Notes: generated from the letters alone by a model not told the origin. Positions 11,710 through 23,314 are shown, counted from the stretch's first letter. The stretch: 64,000 bases of DNA from Collybiopsis luxurians FD-317 M1 (GCA_000827265.1 KN834772.1:124001-188000), one strand, 5' to 3'. Numbers and translations: made by a program.

Positions 11710-14240
11710 TTCAGCTGAACTGGTCGGTGACAGTTGGCCACGGTAGAAAAGGTGGATTCGCGAAGAATGCTGCACGCAAGACAAAGAGTATTTTCTCGTC
11801 GGTACGTGACGACGAGAACCAATTCGGTGTGAAACAAAGGAGAACACAAGTATAGCAAAAAACCAAGAAAATAACGATCAGGATCAAATTCTCGCGAGTC
11901 TTTTTGCACATTTCTCCTGCAGAAATTACCAGCGATACCCAACAAATTCTGTTCCTTGAAAAAGCCTAATTACCTTCGATTTCGCGTCTCAGCACCCTCT
12001 GCCACAGGCAAAGACTTTGACCCCCCGACTCTTGTCCCTGTCATTTCTCTCGACCGTCCTTTCTATATCTATTTCTACGCCTGGACTTCCGCCTTAGTCA
12101 CGCTATAGTCGTTGACGCGTCCTCACCTTCGGCGAATTCCGCTGGGCATTCGAGTTTACGTTGACGTTTACGTGCCCCAGTCCCCACCACCCGGACCCGG
12201 ACCCGGACCATGATTCGGAACAAGCAACCGACCATCCTATTAATAGGCGGAGGCGGCTGCTGGAAGAAATTTGTACCCCACACCGGAGGCTGAAATTAGG
12301 TCTAGGTATGCATCGGCAGCCCCTATCCTTGTCCTTGAGCTTGCGCCTGGGTTTGTGGGTGTGAAGATACTGAAGATGAGGCTGGCGCGGCGGCTGTTGC
12401 GAACGTGTACCTCCCGTGGGCGGTCTCTGCATCTGCTGCTGTTGACTGGACAGGGGCCTCAGAGACCCTCTCGTCGTTCCAGAAGCAACTGACGGGGGAC
12501 GCTGTTCTGCAGAAGCGACGACAAGTGGTATACCACCGATATCGGAAACGAGACCGGGAAAGGAGATACTAGTTTAGCACAATTTATGTGTAAGCGCATG
12601 CAGTAACTTACACGGGGTGACTGGCTATATCTCTGCTGCGTCTGAGTGGGAGTAGGTGTCCAACTACTCCTACCGCTTCGGAACCGGGAAGCGGCTGGGC
12701 ATTGGGGTTGGGACTCATGTTGATAGAGTGAGAGTGAGGGTGAGTGGTGCGAATTGGCCAGAGTCTAGGCACGGACTCCAACAATGTACGTCCCTGCCCA
12801 TTAGTCGAGTAAGAGGCGTGGGCTTGGATGTACTACGTCGTCGCAGGGGGGGTGCAGCGGAAGAAGATTGGGGCGATGACGAGTTGGAGACATAGGAGTG
12901 ATGGGACAGGAGTATGAGATCGCGCTCGGGGCTGAACAGACTGAGGTTGAGCAGTTTGGGTTTGAGGTTGTGGCAGTCCTGCTCCAAGTGCTCCTGCAGC
13001 AGCAGCTTCTCGAATCCGCTGTCGTACTTCTGCTTGTCAAAAACTGTAGCCAAAAAAGTTAGGGGTGGTAGATGATAGAGGAACGGAGACACGTGCAGTT
13101 GAGGTACAGGCGCAGGAGCGATGGAATGCATGATCTTTTCCTTGCATGCTACTCTGCATTGTCCTTTTCAACATTCAGAGTGGAAATTTTTCACTTGAGA
13201 GATACAGGGGCTGAAGGGGCAGTGACTCTGGGCAGAATATTTGCGACTCGAGAGCGATGAGGATCGGGATCAATACAAAGTTACGAAAGTAGCGAGCTGA
13301 AAGAAATGGGTGAGGGCAAAAGGGTAACCCGAGAAGGGAGATGTAAGTTACCAAAATACGAACTTCGATCTTGAAAGTTTGTAGCTCCGTGAGATTTGCA
13401 GGTGAGTAGGACCCAAATGGTTTCCGAAGTTAAGTGCACCACCTCTCAAGTATTTTCAGGAAGGGTACAGGATCAGTTGGCTTTTAAGGACGATAGTCGA
13501 GGAGCTCAACAATTAAGCAGCCTTGAGAATTGATAACTTATATGGAAAAGTTTGGACCTTCAAAACAACAGATACGGCATCAAGGAACATTTCCGGGTAG
13601 CCTGCTGGTATTGAATATTCAGGGATTTCACCGAGGAAGGCATAATGGGAATTTGCTGGACGAGGTCGAAGCACAACGAAGCACCGCGACCAAAAACCGG
13701 CTATTATTGAACAAAGTCCTTGAATTGCTATTGATAATCCAATGTTACGGGACAAGTGAACGGTGGATGATGGTAGCCTGAGCTTGTTGCGTTCAAACAG
13801 ACAGCTCCTTGAAGAATATTAACCAAGGGAAGATCAACGAGTGCATAAAGGACAATATGCTAAATCCTGGGTTTTGGGGGGTCCTGGCTTTGGTGGGCAA
13901 CGATAACCGAGAGAATTTACCACGCTGGGGTAACCCTGGAGAAACAAAAGAGAAATAACAAAAGAGGAATTACGCTGGGTCGGAATTACGCTGGGTCTCC
14001 GCTAAGCTTAAACTCCGGCTTATCTAAAGGCCCACGTGGAAGCGGACACTCCGTCTCTTCAATATGCTGCTTCTGGCAGTTGTCCCTGCCAGAGGTCACC
14101 GGTCAGATTCTACGGCAGGGCAGGGCAGACCGGATAAGAAGCGAGAACGCAAATCCGCAACCTGTAGCTTCTATGAGTGACCTGCAGTGGAAGAGGTGGG
14201 TGTTTGTTAACACCCGAGTATTGGTCGTATTGGTGTTCAA
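11710..14240. other. Long stretch without a supportable gene
   Basis: The strand-minus ORF at 12715-13131 could be a fragment of a Ser/Pro-rich gene, since one AG acceptor precedes its densest part, but no family or start can be defended. CT-rich and GT-rich simple stretches occur near 12180-12210 and 12720-12750. A short direct duplication with the phrase AATTACGCTGGGTC lies at about 13970-13998. The phrase CGAAGTTAAG near 13427 recalls 5S rRNA, but the rest does not fit. Confidence 0.35.
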
Positions 14241-14490
14241 CGAAAATAGTAAATTTGTATTCTGTTTACATAATGAAGGGACAGGTGCGTAACATGTACA
14301 GATTCTTTCTTACATTCCAAAGCCATACAAAATAGATAGATGGATACAGTAGAATGTCCAAACCACAGCACACCATAAATAGGTGCAACAATTTTCACTG
14401 TATCTGTGAATGCCAGAGAGATAAAATAGATAAAATACAAAGAAATTGTTTTTCCATTGGTTATATTTGCCCTGCTATGCTTTCTGTCCG

Positions 14491-16463
14491 TCAGCATCGG
14501 ACCATAGAAGTAGTGAAATTAAACCCACCATGTCCAGAGCCATAGTGAATATTGAACACGGTGACTGAACCACCATTATTGACAATATTAGGTGGATGAT
14601 TGTTAGTCGTGTTCATGTTGTTTGCCGCGCTGTTGATCTGGGATCCTTGAATGCTGTGGACACTCGCGCTGGAAAAAGAGTGAGGACTGGCCATTGCTAG
14701 AGGCTGACTGGATGAAAACGACGAGGTATGAGGTGGAATCGAGGATAACGCTTCGGACTCGGAATGCTCTCGGGTTATCGAACCCGTATGCAATTGGTTG
14801 GATTGAGATGAACGCGCATGATTTTCCCAATGCTCCTCAAGGCTTCCCTATAGTGAATGAGATTGGTTAGCGGTTACATCTACACAGTGCACTGTTCGAT
14901 TCAGTCACCTGCGATTCCGATCCCTGTTCTCGTTGCTGAGTCACCTCCTCTTTTGTGTCTAGCTTGTGAGCTTTTGTCCGATGAGGGCGATCTTGATAAC
15001 GCGATAATATACGTTCGAAGCCATCAAATAATCTTCCGTAAGGAACACTGAAATGGTACGATCTACAAAGCAAAAATGAGGTACAAACAGGGTGCGAAAC
15101 TATGGAATGGACCCACTTGCACTGCACCATACCGATCCAGCATGTCTTCTGATCGTAACTTGGACTTGGCCAAATGCCGTCTGGCGCAGAGAAATGGATT
15201 TCAATAGAGAAATAAGGGCGTTCCCGAGGATTATCAAATGTTTCGTGGAAATGCTTGCGTAACTCGCGAAGGCACGGTTTCATATCTTCGAATAGGATGG
15301 TCCATGCCGTGTGCCGGAAGGTCTGCAATACAATCATCAGCCACGGATGCAACCGCCCAACCTAAAGTGGAGCATTACCCTATCATCTACATTGGAGATG
15401 CAATAGCTGTCGTCTCCTCTGGGCAATCCCGAACTAAAAAACCAGGACGCAAGCCAAGCGGCCCATGTTTTGAACTTCCGAATGTAAATTCTCAAAAAGA
15501 GCAAAAGTTGCACGATAGGGTATTTCTTGAGAGAGTCATAGATCCAACTCGTACCGTAACGCTTGCTCTATACAGCTCCGAGAGGTAAGCAATTGAAAAA
15601 CAATTTCGGTAAGTCCGGAACAAACATACCTCATTCGTACGACTAAGCGTGCTGATGCACATATTATCAGTAGCTGGGACCCAAAATATTCGTGTATGCT
15701 CCAGGAAGCGTACGATTTGGTCCAAGCTTGTCACAGTACGTGCAAAAGACCGAGACTCAAAAGCATCCAGGTGGAAGCTAAGTTCGACATCTAGCTCAAT
15801 GTTTAAGATTATTCCTGTGCTTCCCAGACCACAAGTGGTCGCAAGAAATAAATCCGGTTGTTCACTACGTGAACATTGAACTCTAGAACCATTCGCGAGG
15901 AGAAGTGTTAAAGAGACAATCGCTGTAGACATAACGCCATATTCAATGCCGCTTCTGTATGATGCTGTGGTAACTATCCCAGCAAGTGATTGATTAGGAA
16001 TAGAGCCAAGATTGATCGTTGGAAGATCATTTTTGACAAGAGCGATGTGAAGGTCGTGCAAAGTAATACCTCCTTCGACAATGACGCGTCTTTTTTCCTT
16101 GTCTACCTAGAGAATACTGAAGCAGGATATCGGTCATGATGCTGGCCTCAAACTTACCGATAAAATGCGGTTGAGATATGTCGTCCGTAACATGAATTCG
16201 TTGGAACGTCGTAGATCCGATGGACTTTGTCCGACTCCGGTTACACGAACAGCTTTTCCTTCTTTCCTCGCAAGTTCCAAAATGACTTGGCATTCATACT
16301 CACTCCGTGGTTCAAAAACAGCAGGAGAGGTACAGACGAAAGTTTTTACCCAGTTGGTGAAACGTGCTTTAGGAGACGAGCTCGGGACCGTGATAGGGAG
16401 CAAGATCTCGTAAAGTTGAGAGAGGGGGGTAGTTGGAAGGTCAATGTCGGGCTGGAGAGACAT
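14491..16463 (-). CDS. Chimeric gene: D-arabinono-1,4-lactone oxidase fused to a family A tail
   Basis: Residues 1 to about 380 follow D-arabinono-1,4-lactone oxidase (ALO, last step of D-erythroascorbate synthesis, an FAD enzyme of the VAO fold). Recognisable parts are FTNWVKTFVCTSPAVFEP, INLGSIPNQSLAGIVTTA, CGLGSTGIILNIELDVE, SWIYDSLKKYPIVQ and FSIEIHFSAPDGIWPSPS. Introns splice in frame, including a donor at GTGCAAGT that restores CWIGMVQSYHFSVPYG. After AHKLDTK the usual ALO ending (about 50 residues) is missing. The frame runs instead into EEVTQQR and then a last exon (GSLEEHWENH...) matching the tails at 21595 and 25171. Key ALO residues are altered: GHSPSD reads GQSPSD (the usual FAD-linked His), ATHGTG reads ASYRSG, and RPHWAKAH reads RPHRTKAH. 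The reading frame and splice sites are nevertheless intact. Probably not an active oxidase; a pseudoenzyme carrying a signalling-type tail is possible. Confidence 0.85.
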
Positions 16464-16510
16464 TTAGTTGAATGGCGCGTTTATTGGGACCCATTTGTAC
16501 GGCCTGTTCT

Positions 16511-16517
16511 TTTTATA
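16511..16517 (-). promoter_or_regulatory. TATA box of the chimeric lactone oxidase gene
   Basis: TATAAAA on the minus strand, about 50 bp upstream of the ATG at 16463. An intact core promoter is consistent with the chimeric gene still being transcribed. Confidence 0.55.
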
Positions 16518-18528
16518 CGAAAATGTTTGGCCGTATGTTACCGTTCCCCCGATCGATTACTCTTTTGGGTTGCTCCGATAGATCAGGGCGCAGATTTTTT
16601 TTATATCCCGGCAATCCCCGGATACGAAAAAACTCAACACCAATAAGTTGATGCAAGCCTTTGCCCAAGGATTTTGTTCAGATAAAAGTAGCCGCGGTGC
16701 TGCGTAAACCCAATATCTGCTAGCAGCCTATACCAACGGCAAGGGTAACCGAAATAACGTGTCGGTACGGTTGGAACCGATCACACCGAATTGTGAAAGC
16801 CAATCTGTAATAGGCCAATCCGTCAAAAATGGCTGGACCTCTCTGGGAGCACATAAGAAAAGAAAGAAAAAAAACCCACATGTAGCATTGCAGCCTATTT
16901 ATTTCCATTAACGCTATGAGTTAAGCATGCTCACTAAACCTAGTTTGGATAGTCATACAAAGTGTCGAAATGTGTTGACTTAAAGATGTGACGACAGCAA
17001 CAGTGGGTGGATAGATACGACAAATGGATAGATACGACACTGATTGAATACAAGGCAAAGGATCAATTCAATAGGAGAATTTTCTTTCCCCGTTCCTGAT
17101 TGATTCCCAACACTTCGGCCCTGTTCAGTCCTAGCCCTGTACTTAAAAGCTGAACATATATGCATACATACGAACCCATTCAAAAGGGAGCGGGCAGGCT
17201 TAAGGAGTGTTATCTATCGAGCTTATGACGCCGAATAGTATCTCTTGTTCATCAAAGATGTCGGTGAGCATTGAATTGGTTTTAATGCAAACAAAACACT
17301 GCACTTCTGCCACAGGTTCCTTCCGTATCATCTTTTGGTTACTAAATTGTATTGAATCGACCGGCGTGGATCCAGTGTATGCTTGTGTATGTATGATACA
17401 TACCCATTTATATTTCTTATTTCTTCCGCGAAGCTCCAGATCTTTTCTGGGAGTACTTACACAAATTTTGAGACGATACACGCGGGACTTCTCGAGCTCG
17501 GAGAATTCGCTCCAGTTATCCTAGAACGACGTCTAGGGAAGCTATCGCAGTAGATAGATGCCTAAAGTCTTCGCTGGTTTTTTTACAGCTTTTTTAAGGA
17601 AAGCAGGCGAATTTGGACACTACTATAACATCTCCAACGCCGATACCAAAGTTCTTAGTGACAGAAGAAATCCTGGAGTACGGGGAGTTTCTTGCGAAAG
17701 CTTGAGGGCCAAAGTCCGTCACGGGATGTCATATATTCTTATTCCATAGTTGCGCTCTAGAGCGCCTATCCAACGATGCACGTCTGCGCGTTCCTTGAAT
17801 ATAAATCGTGGTAAGGTGAGATGATGGCGAATATGGCTGGAACTCAACGTTTCAGGATAGGAGGTAGCAGTTGGGTAGCAGATAGTTCGCAGATGCGCGT
17901 CCTGTGAGGGATTTTATCAGTACATAACGTTCTTTCTCTGCAGGACAGGCTTCAAGCTTCGAGCTTCAAGATTCATTATCGCCACAAGATCGCGTCACTG
18001 GGTCACGTTTCCTGCGCCAAATGTACCGGATAAGATAGGCTGGCTAGGAGTCAGTGAAAGGAAACAGGAAATGGGAAGACTGCACCTTGAGGGTGCAATG
18101 TCTAATGTGAGATATGTAGTTTTATTTCTAATCCGAGAAGCGTGGTTTGGCTGGGGCTTGGCCCCGTGCGGGTGGGCAGCGAAAGAAATTTGAAGCAAAG
18201 AAGCGCGGGGATCAAGCCTGGAACGGCTGACTAAAGTCAGTCGCTGAAGGGACGGGAGGGCGGGGCTCGAAATTTTGGAGAAGTTGAGCGGCGGCTGAGA
18301 ACAGACGTTGAGGATGAAGGTCAGAATGCCGTAGGAACGGCATCAGACCGACTCAGCCGCCGGGCGCCTATCTTATGGCTTGACTCGGATCCTTGTGACG
18401 ATCAGATTCTGCGGCAACCGAACTCATGCGAATGCCGCAGGTTCGAACCGTCAGCGTTGATTAATGTTGATTCTTTACAGCCATCTCGATCTCGACTGAC
18501 TTGCGATCTCTTATTCAATTTCTAGCCC
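16518..18528. other. Two-kilobase spacer without a supportable gene
   Basis: No family, RNA or transposon ends are recognised. A short inverted repeat (ATGCCGT/ACGGCAT) lies near 18327-18343. The phrase GGTTCGAACC at about 18440 resembles a tRNA T-loop but lacks a T-stem and cloverleaf. The last 200 bp should be the promoter of the F-box gene. Confidence 0.4.
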
Positions 18529-20049
18529 ATGGCACGTTATCTTGAATCTCGTGTCAACGAAATTCCTGTCCAACTTTCTTCTGGAGACAATGCCTTCCTC
18601 AAAGCACGAATCGCGTCAATCGAGACGGAAACCGCGCAGCTAATGTCACAAATTCGTCAGCTAGAAGATCAACTCGACGTTAAACGAAAAGAACTCGCAG
18701 AGACACGCAACATCGTCGCACCAATCCGCAGATTGCCCTTTGAACTCTTGTCCCAAATATTTTACGAATACTGCATTCTACCTGGCAACCATAAATCAAC
18801 CAAACCCCAAATCCTGATCTCACAAGTCTGCTCTACGTTTAGAACGGTCGCTCGTGCATCTCCTAGGCTTTGGACGAGATTGGATATCTTGATTGGTAAA
18901 AAAGGTTTCCCCGGGCTGAGCGATATGGTGTCGGATTGGCTGGGTCGCAGTGGATCGCTTCCATTAGATGTTTCGATTCTTGATAAATCCATGGATTCCT
19001 TTGCTTTTCCTCAAGACTTACCTTCGCGGTTGATACCGTTCTGCAATCGTCTCCAGTTCCTAAAACTAGTGATATCGATTCGTGTTCTCGCCTCAATTCT
19101 CGACCAGCTATCTTTCCCTGCTCTTACGAATTTGGACTTGGCGTTCCGTCAAATCGCAGCCGTTCCTCCCATTCTTCGTCGATTCACAGCGCTCCTCGAT
19201 GCCCCTCGATTGAATTCAGTCACGCTGAGAAGGGACTTAGGTAGCCAGTCCCCCGCAAGTGAAATTATTCTTGACATGCTCCCTCTTCCCGTAAAGCAAC
19301 TACAATACATCCATCTCAAACTGCGCGACGATGACTCCTTGAATCCTCGCTCCTATCTGGACGTATTGCACAGCTGCTGCCACACCTTGGTCGAGTGCAG
19401 ACTGCGTTGTCCTGCATGGCCGCGATCCGATTCATCATCCCCATTATCTCCCATCACCTTCCATACGCTCAAGTTGCTCTCTCTGGAACAATGGGAAGAC
19501 GAAAGCGAGTCGCGCTTTATCCAGCTCATTACTGTCCCTTCCCTCGTCACCCTCTGCATCGATCACAGCAAATACGGAGGCGACGACCCATCTGACATTT
19601 CTGAGCACCTCATAGACCTTCAAACTCGCTCGTCCGCCCCGTTATTGACTTTGGAGCTGATTCGCGTCCGGATGATGTCCGCGCATGACATCCTCGATGT
19701 CCTCGCCGTCTTTCCAACCCTCAAGCACCTCGAACTGTGGAACTGCAATCTCAACACGAACGCGCTCATGCGTGGACTTGAACTGCGGAAATGCCGGCGA
19801 TGTCTGGTTCTGGGACTCGAGTCGTTGCGGCTGGTGGATTATGAGGTGATACCGAGATATTCTAATCGTTCTATTGTCGATATGGTTGAGTCTCGTACTG
19901 GGTCTGGGGAGGGTGGTCCGAAGGGATGTTTGGAGGCCTTGACGTTGAGCTTTGAGAAGCACGATCTTGATGAAGAGCTTGATCGGCTTGACGAATTGTT
20001 GGACTTTGAGTTTTTGGATGATCATAGCTCGGAGTGGCTCGATGATTAG
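18529..20049 (+). CDS. F-box protein, basidiomycete type
   Basis: A 506-residue intronless protein. Residues 20-60 form a coiled coil (IETETAQLMSQIRQLEDQLD). This is followed by the typical mushroom F-box stretch IRRLPFELLSQIFYEYC and a conserved VCSTFRTVARASPRLW segment. The remainder is leucine-rich, with LRR-like turns such as FPTLKHLELWNCNLN. F-box proteins recruit targets to SCF ubiquitin ligases through Skp1. This family is heavily expanded in Agaricomycetes, and individual targets are almost never known. The ATG at 18529 directly precedes the coiled coil. The frame is intact and nothing suggests decay. Confidence 0.9.
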   Translation: MARYLESRVNEIPVQLSSGDNAFLKARIASIETETAQLMSQIRQLEDQLDVKRKELAETRNIVAPIRRLPFELLSQIFYEYCILPGNHKSTKPQILISQVCSTFRTVARASPRLWTRLDILIGKKGFPGLSDMVSDWLGRSGSLPLDVSILDKSMDSFAFPQDLPSRLIPFCNRLQFLKLVISIRVLASILDQLSFPALTNLDLAFRQIAAVPPILRRFTALLDAPRLNSVTLRRDLGSQSPASEIILDMLPLPVKQLQYIHLKLRDDDSLNPRSYLDVLHSCCHTLVECRLRCPAWPRSDSSSPLSPITFHTLKLLSLEQWEDESESRFIQLITVPSLVTLCIDHSKYGGDDPSDISEHLIDLQTRSSAPLLTLELIRVRMMSAHDILDVLAVFPTLKHLELWNCNLNTNALMRGLELRKCRRCLVLGLESLRLVDYEVIPRYSNRSIVDMVESRTGSGEGGPKGCLEALTLSFEKHDLDEELDRLDELLDFEFLDDHSSEWLDD

Positions 20050-20170
20050 TTGTGAGTACGATATTGATCTCTCTAGATACGTACATAGATCCTACCCTAC
20101 AAAGTCCAAGTACTTTAGATTAGAATACAGATACAAATTTACAACCACCTCTCCAGATCTAGAGAGTTAT

Positions 20171-21346
20171 CTAACCTGTACCCGGATTGACCACTGAGCC
20201 CCGTGCTTGCAACGGAAGCACCTTCTTCTCTTTGAGTGTCTTCTTCTGCTCCTCCCTCTGTTTGATCCCAGTATTGATGTTGTAATGCCTCCTCTTCGTC
20301 TCGGTGAACAGCTCACCCGCTGAACACTTCAACGGGTCGCTGAAAGGTCCAGTAATCTCGGTCGTCAATAGATCCGTGTCGATGGGTACTGGTGAATGTG
20401 CTCGAAGGACAAACACAATGCTGTACCGATATGGTCCTTCCGATGGCGACGACGACGTTGGTGACGACTCGGACTCGACTTTGGAAGGATCCTGCTCCGC
20501 ACCATACGCCTGAACCCTATGTCCCCCAGCCATATACCTCCCATTCGACAACCGCTGCAATTGCCGACCCACAAGCAACGAACCCGCCGGTCCACCGTCA
20601 TAACTCTTCTCAATCGCCCAAAACGACCCCGTATGCCGATTCCACACCTCCAACCCCGGCGAATCCCCCATCACAAAACTCAACAATCCCAAATCACAAT
20701 GCGGCTCCGCTACAACCTTCTCCTCGTTCCCTTCGTACCGGAATAACCTCAACATCGTCGCTGTCCTCTCCTTCCGAAACTCCGCGCAGGGCTCCGAGTA
20801 CGCGGTTAGTGAGTGAGGTGGTAATCCCAACGTCTCGGCGATTCGGGCTAGGGTATCGTTCAGCACTTGACCTGCTTGGACCCAGGCTTCGGAGACGGCG
20901 GAGAAAAGTTCTGGGGGACAGTTGTCTGTGCTTCGGAGGGTGATGAACTCTTTTTCGCCTGGGATACAGGTCCAGCCTTCTTCGCTGCCGGATTTGGTTT
21001 CGAAGGTGGATTTGTAGGAGGGTGGGAGGGCGAAGAAGGATTTGCTGGCGGAAAAGAGGGCTTGGAGGCTGGTGAGGAAGGGGTCTGGGGTTGATGAGTG
21101 GGGAGAAGAAGAGGGAGAAGGTGGGGGGTGGTTAGAGAATGTGATTGTTGTCCAGCCTTGCTCGGAGAGGGCGGGTTGGTGCCATGGTTGGACCTTGGGG
21201 AGTGGGACTTGGATGAGGGGTGGGCGATGGTCAGTGGGGGGTGGAGGAGGGCCGGAAGGTGGAGGGAAGGAAGGAGGGGATGGAGAATTTACGGAGGGGA
21301 TGGAAGTGAATTTGCGCTTGCGATGTAAGTGATCCAGTATCTTCAT
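20171..21346 (-). CDS. 2-oxoglutarate/Fe(II) dioxygenase-like protein (isopenicillin N synthase-like)
   Basis: About 391 residues from the preferred start MKILDHLHRKR at 21346. The frame stays open 150 bp further upstream, but that part lacks family features and matches the non-coding flank of the duplicate copy. The iron ligands are visible as HCD in EPHCDLGLLSF and His in AGGHRVQAYG; the 2OG-binding Arg-x-Ser is in YRYSIVFVLRAH. A Pro-rich N-terminus (residues 20-60) precedes the DIOX_N-like region with QPALSEQGWTTITF. The family hydroxylates or desaturates small molecules, and the substrate is unknown here. The gene lies tail-to-head with the family A gene at 21595, and this pair was duplicated near 24.6-26.3 kb. 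It appears intact. Confidence 0.85.
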   Translation of the reverse strand: MKILDHLHRKRKFTSIPSVNSPSPPSFPPPSGPPPPPTDHRPPLIQVPLPKVQPWHQPALSEQGWTTITFSNHPPPSPSSSPHSSTPDPFLTSLQALFSASKSFFALPPSYKSTFETKSGSEEGWTCIPGEKEFITLRSTDNCPPELFSAVSEAWVQAGQVLNDTLARIAETLGLPPHSLTAYSEPCAEFRKERTATMLRLFRYEGNEEKVVAEPHCDLGLLSFVMGDSPGLEVWNRHTGSFWAIEKSYDGGPAGSLLVGRQLQRLSNGRYMAGGHRVQAYGAEQDPSKVESESSPTSSSPSEGPYRYSIVFVLRAHSPVPIDTDLLTTEITGPFSDPLKCSAGELFTETKRRHYNINTGIKQREEQKKTLKEKKVLPLQARGSVVNPGTG

Positions 21347-21594
21347 GGTGGTTATTGAGAAACAAGTGTTCACAGCATTATTCGGGATATTATTTTCACA
21401 CAGTCCGTAGTACAGCTTCTCAGACCCATACAAAGTACATAGATACATATATGGATAGCATACTAATTTCGTACTAAAAGATGTAGCAACTTCCACTTTA
21501 GCTGTGAACGAATGCCAGAGATATACAAATCAATTATAAAAATTGCTTTTTACGTCGATTATATTCCCCCTGTTATGCTGTCTGTCCGTCAGCA

Positions 21595-22502
21595 TCAGAC
21601 CCCGTAAACAGTGAACTTAAACTCACCATGTCCAGAGCCATAGTGAATGTGGAGCACAACTGAACCGCCATTATTGACAATACTAGGTGGATAATTGTGA
21701 GTCGCGTTCATATTGTTTGCTGCGCTGTTGAACTGGGATCTTTGAATGCTGTGTACGCTTGCATTGGAAAAAGAGTGAGGACTGGCCATCGCTAGGGACT
21801 GACTAGATGATGGTATCGAGGTATGAGGTGGATTTGAGGATAGCACTTCGGACTGGGAATGTTCTCGAGTTGTAGATCCCGTAGGCAATTGGTTGGATAG
21901 AGATGAACACACATGATGCTCCCAATGCTCCTTGAGGCGAGAGATTCTTCCCTATAGTCATCGATATTAATCAGCGACCAATCTACAGTACAATATTCGA
22001 TTCACTCACCGGCAATTCCGCTCTCTTTTGCTTCACCTCTTCAAGACATCTCTTGATGGTTATACAATCAGGTACCAGGTAGATAAGGGCCAAAAGCGCG
22101 TTCCGTCCTTCGAGACGTTCAACCAGTGTTTCACAACGAGTGAGAAATCTATTGGGTCTCCCATTAGTGAAGGAAAGATTGACATTTCGTGATAAAAAAA
22201 CATACATCTCGAAATCAGCAAAAAACTTGGTAAAGTCCCTTTGGCGAGATTCCGGAGCACGATGACATTCAGAGTTTAGGATATCAAGAGAGTCCTTTAA
22301 CCCATTATCAAGCTGTTTCAACGAGTGCCTGCAAAGTGGTTTCTTGATTCCCAAGTCGTTTAACCGAGGAGACAATGACGACAGTCGAGCCTGGGAGAAA
22401 TCAGCTTACATAAGGCCACCGGTAACTAAACCTCAACCGGTGCTTAAGTCGATTTACCTGGAGAATTTGACTGAAATTGCGCTCGTTCGTGCTAGCAGAC
22501 AT
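21595..22502 (-). CDS. Family A small protein: helical domain plus Asn-rich C-terminal motif
   Basis: Unrecognised protein of about 240 residues. Four exons splice cleanly: MSASTNERNFSQILQ, then ARLSSLSPRLNDLG..., then FLTRCETLVERLEGR..., then GRISRLKEHWEHH to the stop. The first 130 residues look like an alpha-helical bundle. The tail is Ser/Pro-rich and ends with an Asn-rich motif, SQFNSAANNMNATHN, a Gly-Gly turn and HIHYGSGHGEF. This order, helical domain then a short beta-prone C-terminal motif, is the layout of HET-S/HeLo-type death effectors, but no sequence homology to HeLo can be claimed. Paralogues lie at 25171-26280, and the tail alone is found at the end of the chimeric gene at 14491. 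Confidence 0.75.
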
Positions 22503-22603
22503 GATGTGAGTGAAAGGAGGAAAGAAACCTAGGTTTTTGAGCTGTTCCTTTCATTCTTTACTTTTGACGCGTTCGCCTGCAGAGCCATGTTGAAAATGCA
22601 TGT

Positions 22604-23312
22604 GTCGTTAACATGTAAGAAGAGAGAAGAATCTCTATCAAAATGCATGTCGTTAACAGGTAGAGGAGAAGAATCTCCATCAAGATCCATGTCGTTAACA
22701 TGTAGAGANNNNNNNNNNNNNNNNNNNNNNNNNNNNNNNNNNNNNNNNNNNNNNNNNNNNNNNNNNNNNNNNNNNNNNNNNNNNNNNNNNNNNNNNNNNN
22801 NNNNNNNNNNNNNNNNNNNNNNNNNNNNNNNNNNNNNNNNNNNNNNNNNNNNNNNNNNNNNNNNNNNNNNNNNNNNNNNNNNNNNNNNNNNNNNNNNNNN
22901 NNNNNNNNNNNNNNNNNNNNNNNNNNNNNNNNNNNNNNNNNNNNNNNNNNNNNNNNNNNNNNNNNNNNNNNNNNNNNNNNNNNNNNNNNNNNNNNNNNNN
23001 NNNNNNNNNNTTAACAGGTAGAGGAGAAGAATCTCCATCAAGATCCATGTCGTTAACATGTAGAGGAGAAGAATCTCTATCAAAATGCATGTCGTTAACA
23101 GGTAGAGGAGAAGAATCTCCATCAAGATCCATGTCGTTAACATTTAGAGGAGAAGAATCTCTATCAAAATGCATGTCGTTAACAGGTAGAGGAGAAGAAT
23201 CTCCATCCAGATCCATGTCGTTAACATGTAGATGAGAAGAATCTCTATCAAAATGCATGTCGTTAACAGGTAGAGGAGAAGAATCTCCATCAAGATCCAT
23301 GTCGTTAACATG
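22604..23312. repeat. 42-bp minisatellite (84-bp higher-order dimer)
   Basis: Tandem 42-bp units alternate between two variants, one carrying GTTAACAGG and CTCCATCAAG and the other GTTAACATG and CTCTATCAAA. About 2.5 units are visible on the left and about 7 on the right of the gap. Because 42 is a multiple of three, several frames stay open, giving the artefactual repeat VNDMDLDGDSSPLP on the minus strand. No start, splice or flanking gene supports coding. One more partial unit continues beyond the transposon, at 23904-23928. Confidence 0.9.
22710..23010. other. Assembly gap of 301 N inside the minisatellite
   Basis: A run of N interrupts the tandem array. The true length of the array is therefore unknown. 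Open frames spanning the gap are meaningless. Confidence 0.99.
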
Positions 23313-23314
23313 TA

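Noticed and set aside
12098..12500. Overlapping frames in the GT/CCGGAC-rich segment as a gene
   Set aside because: Low complexity, no splice or family evidence in any frame.
13370..13480. 5S rRNA-like phrase CGAAGTTAAG
   Set aside because: Only about 15 bp resemble 5S rRNA; the rest of the gene is missing.
18400..18460. GGTTCGAACC phrase as a tRNA T-loop
   Set aside because: No pairing T-stem, anticodon arm or acceptor stem can be drawn around it.
21347..21496. N-terminal extension of the 2OG oxygenase
   Set aside because: The segment matches non-coding flank in the duplicated unit and has no domain features.
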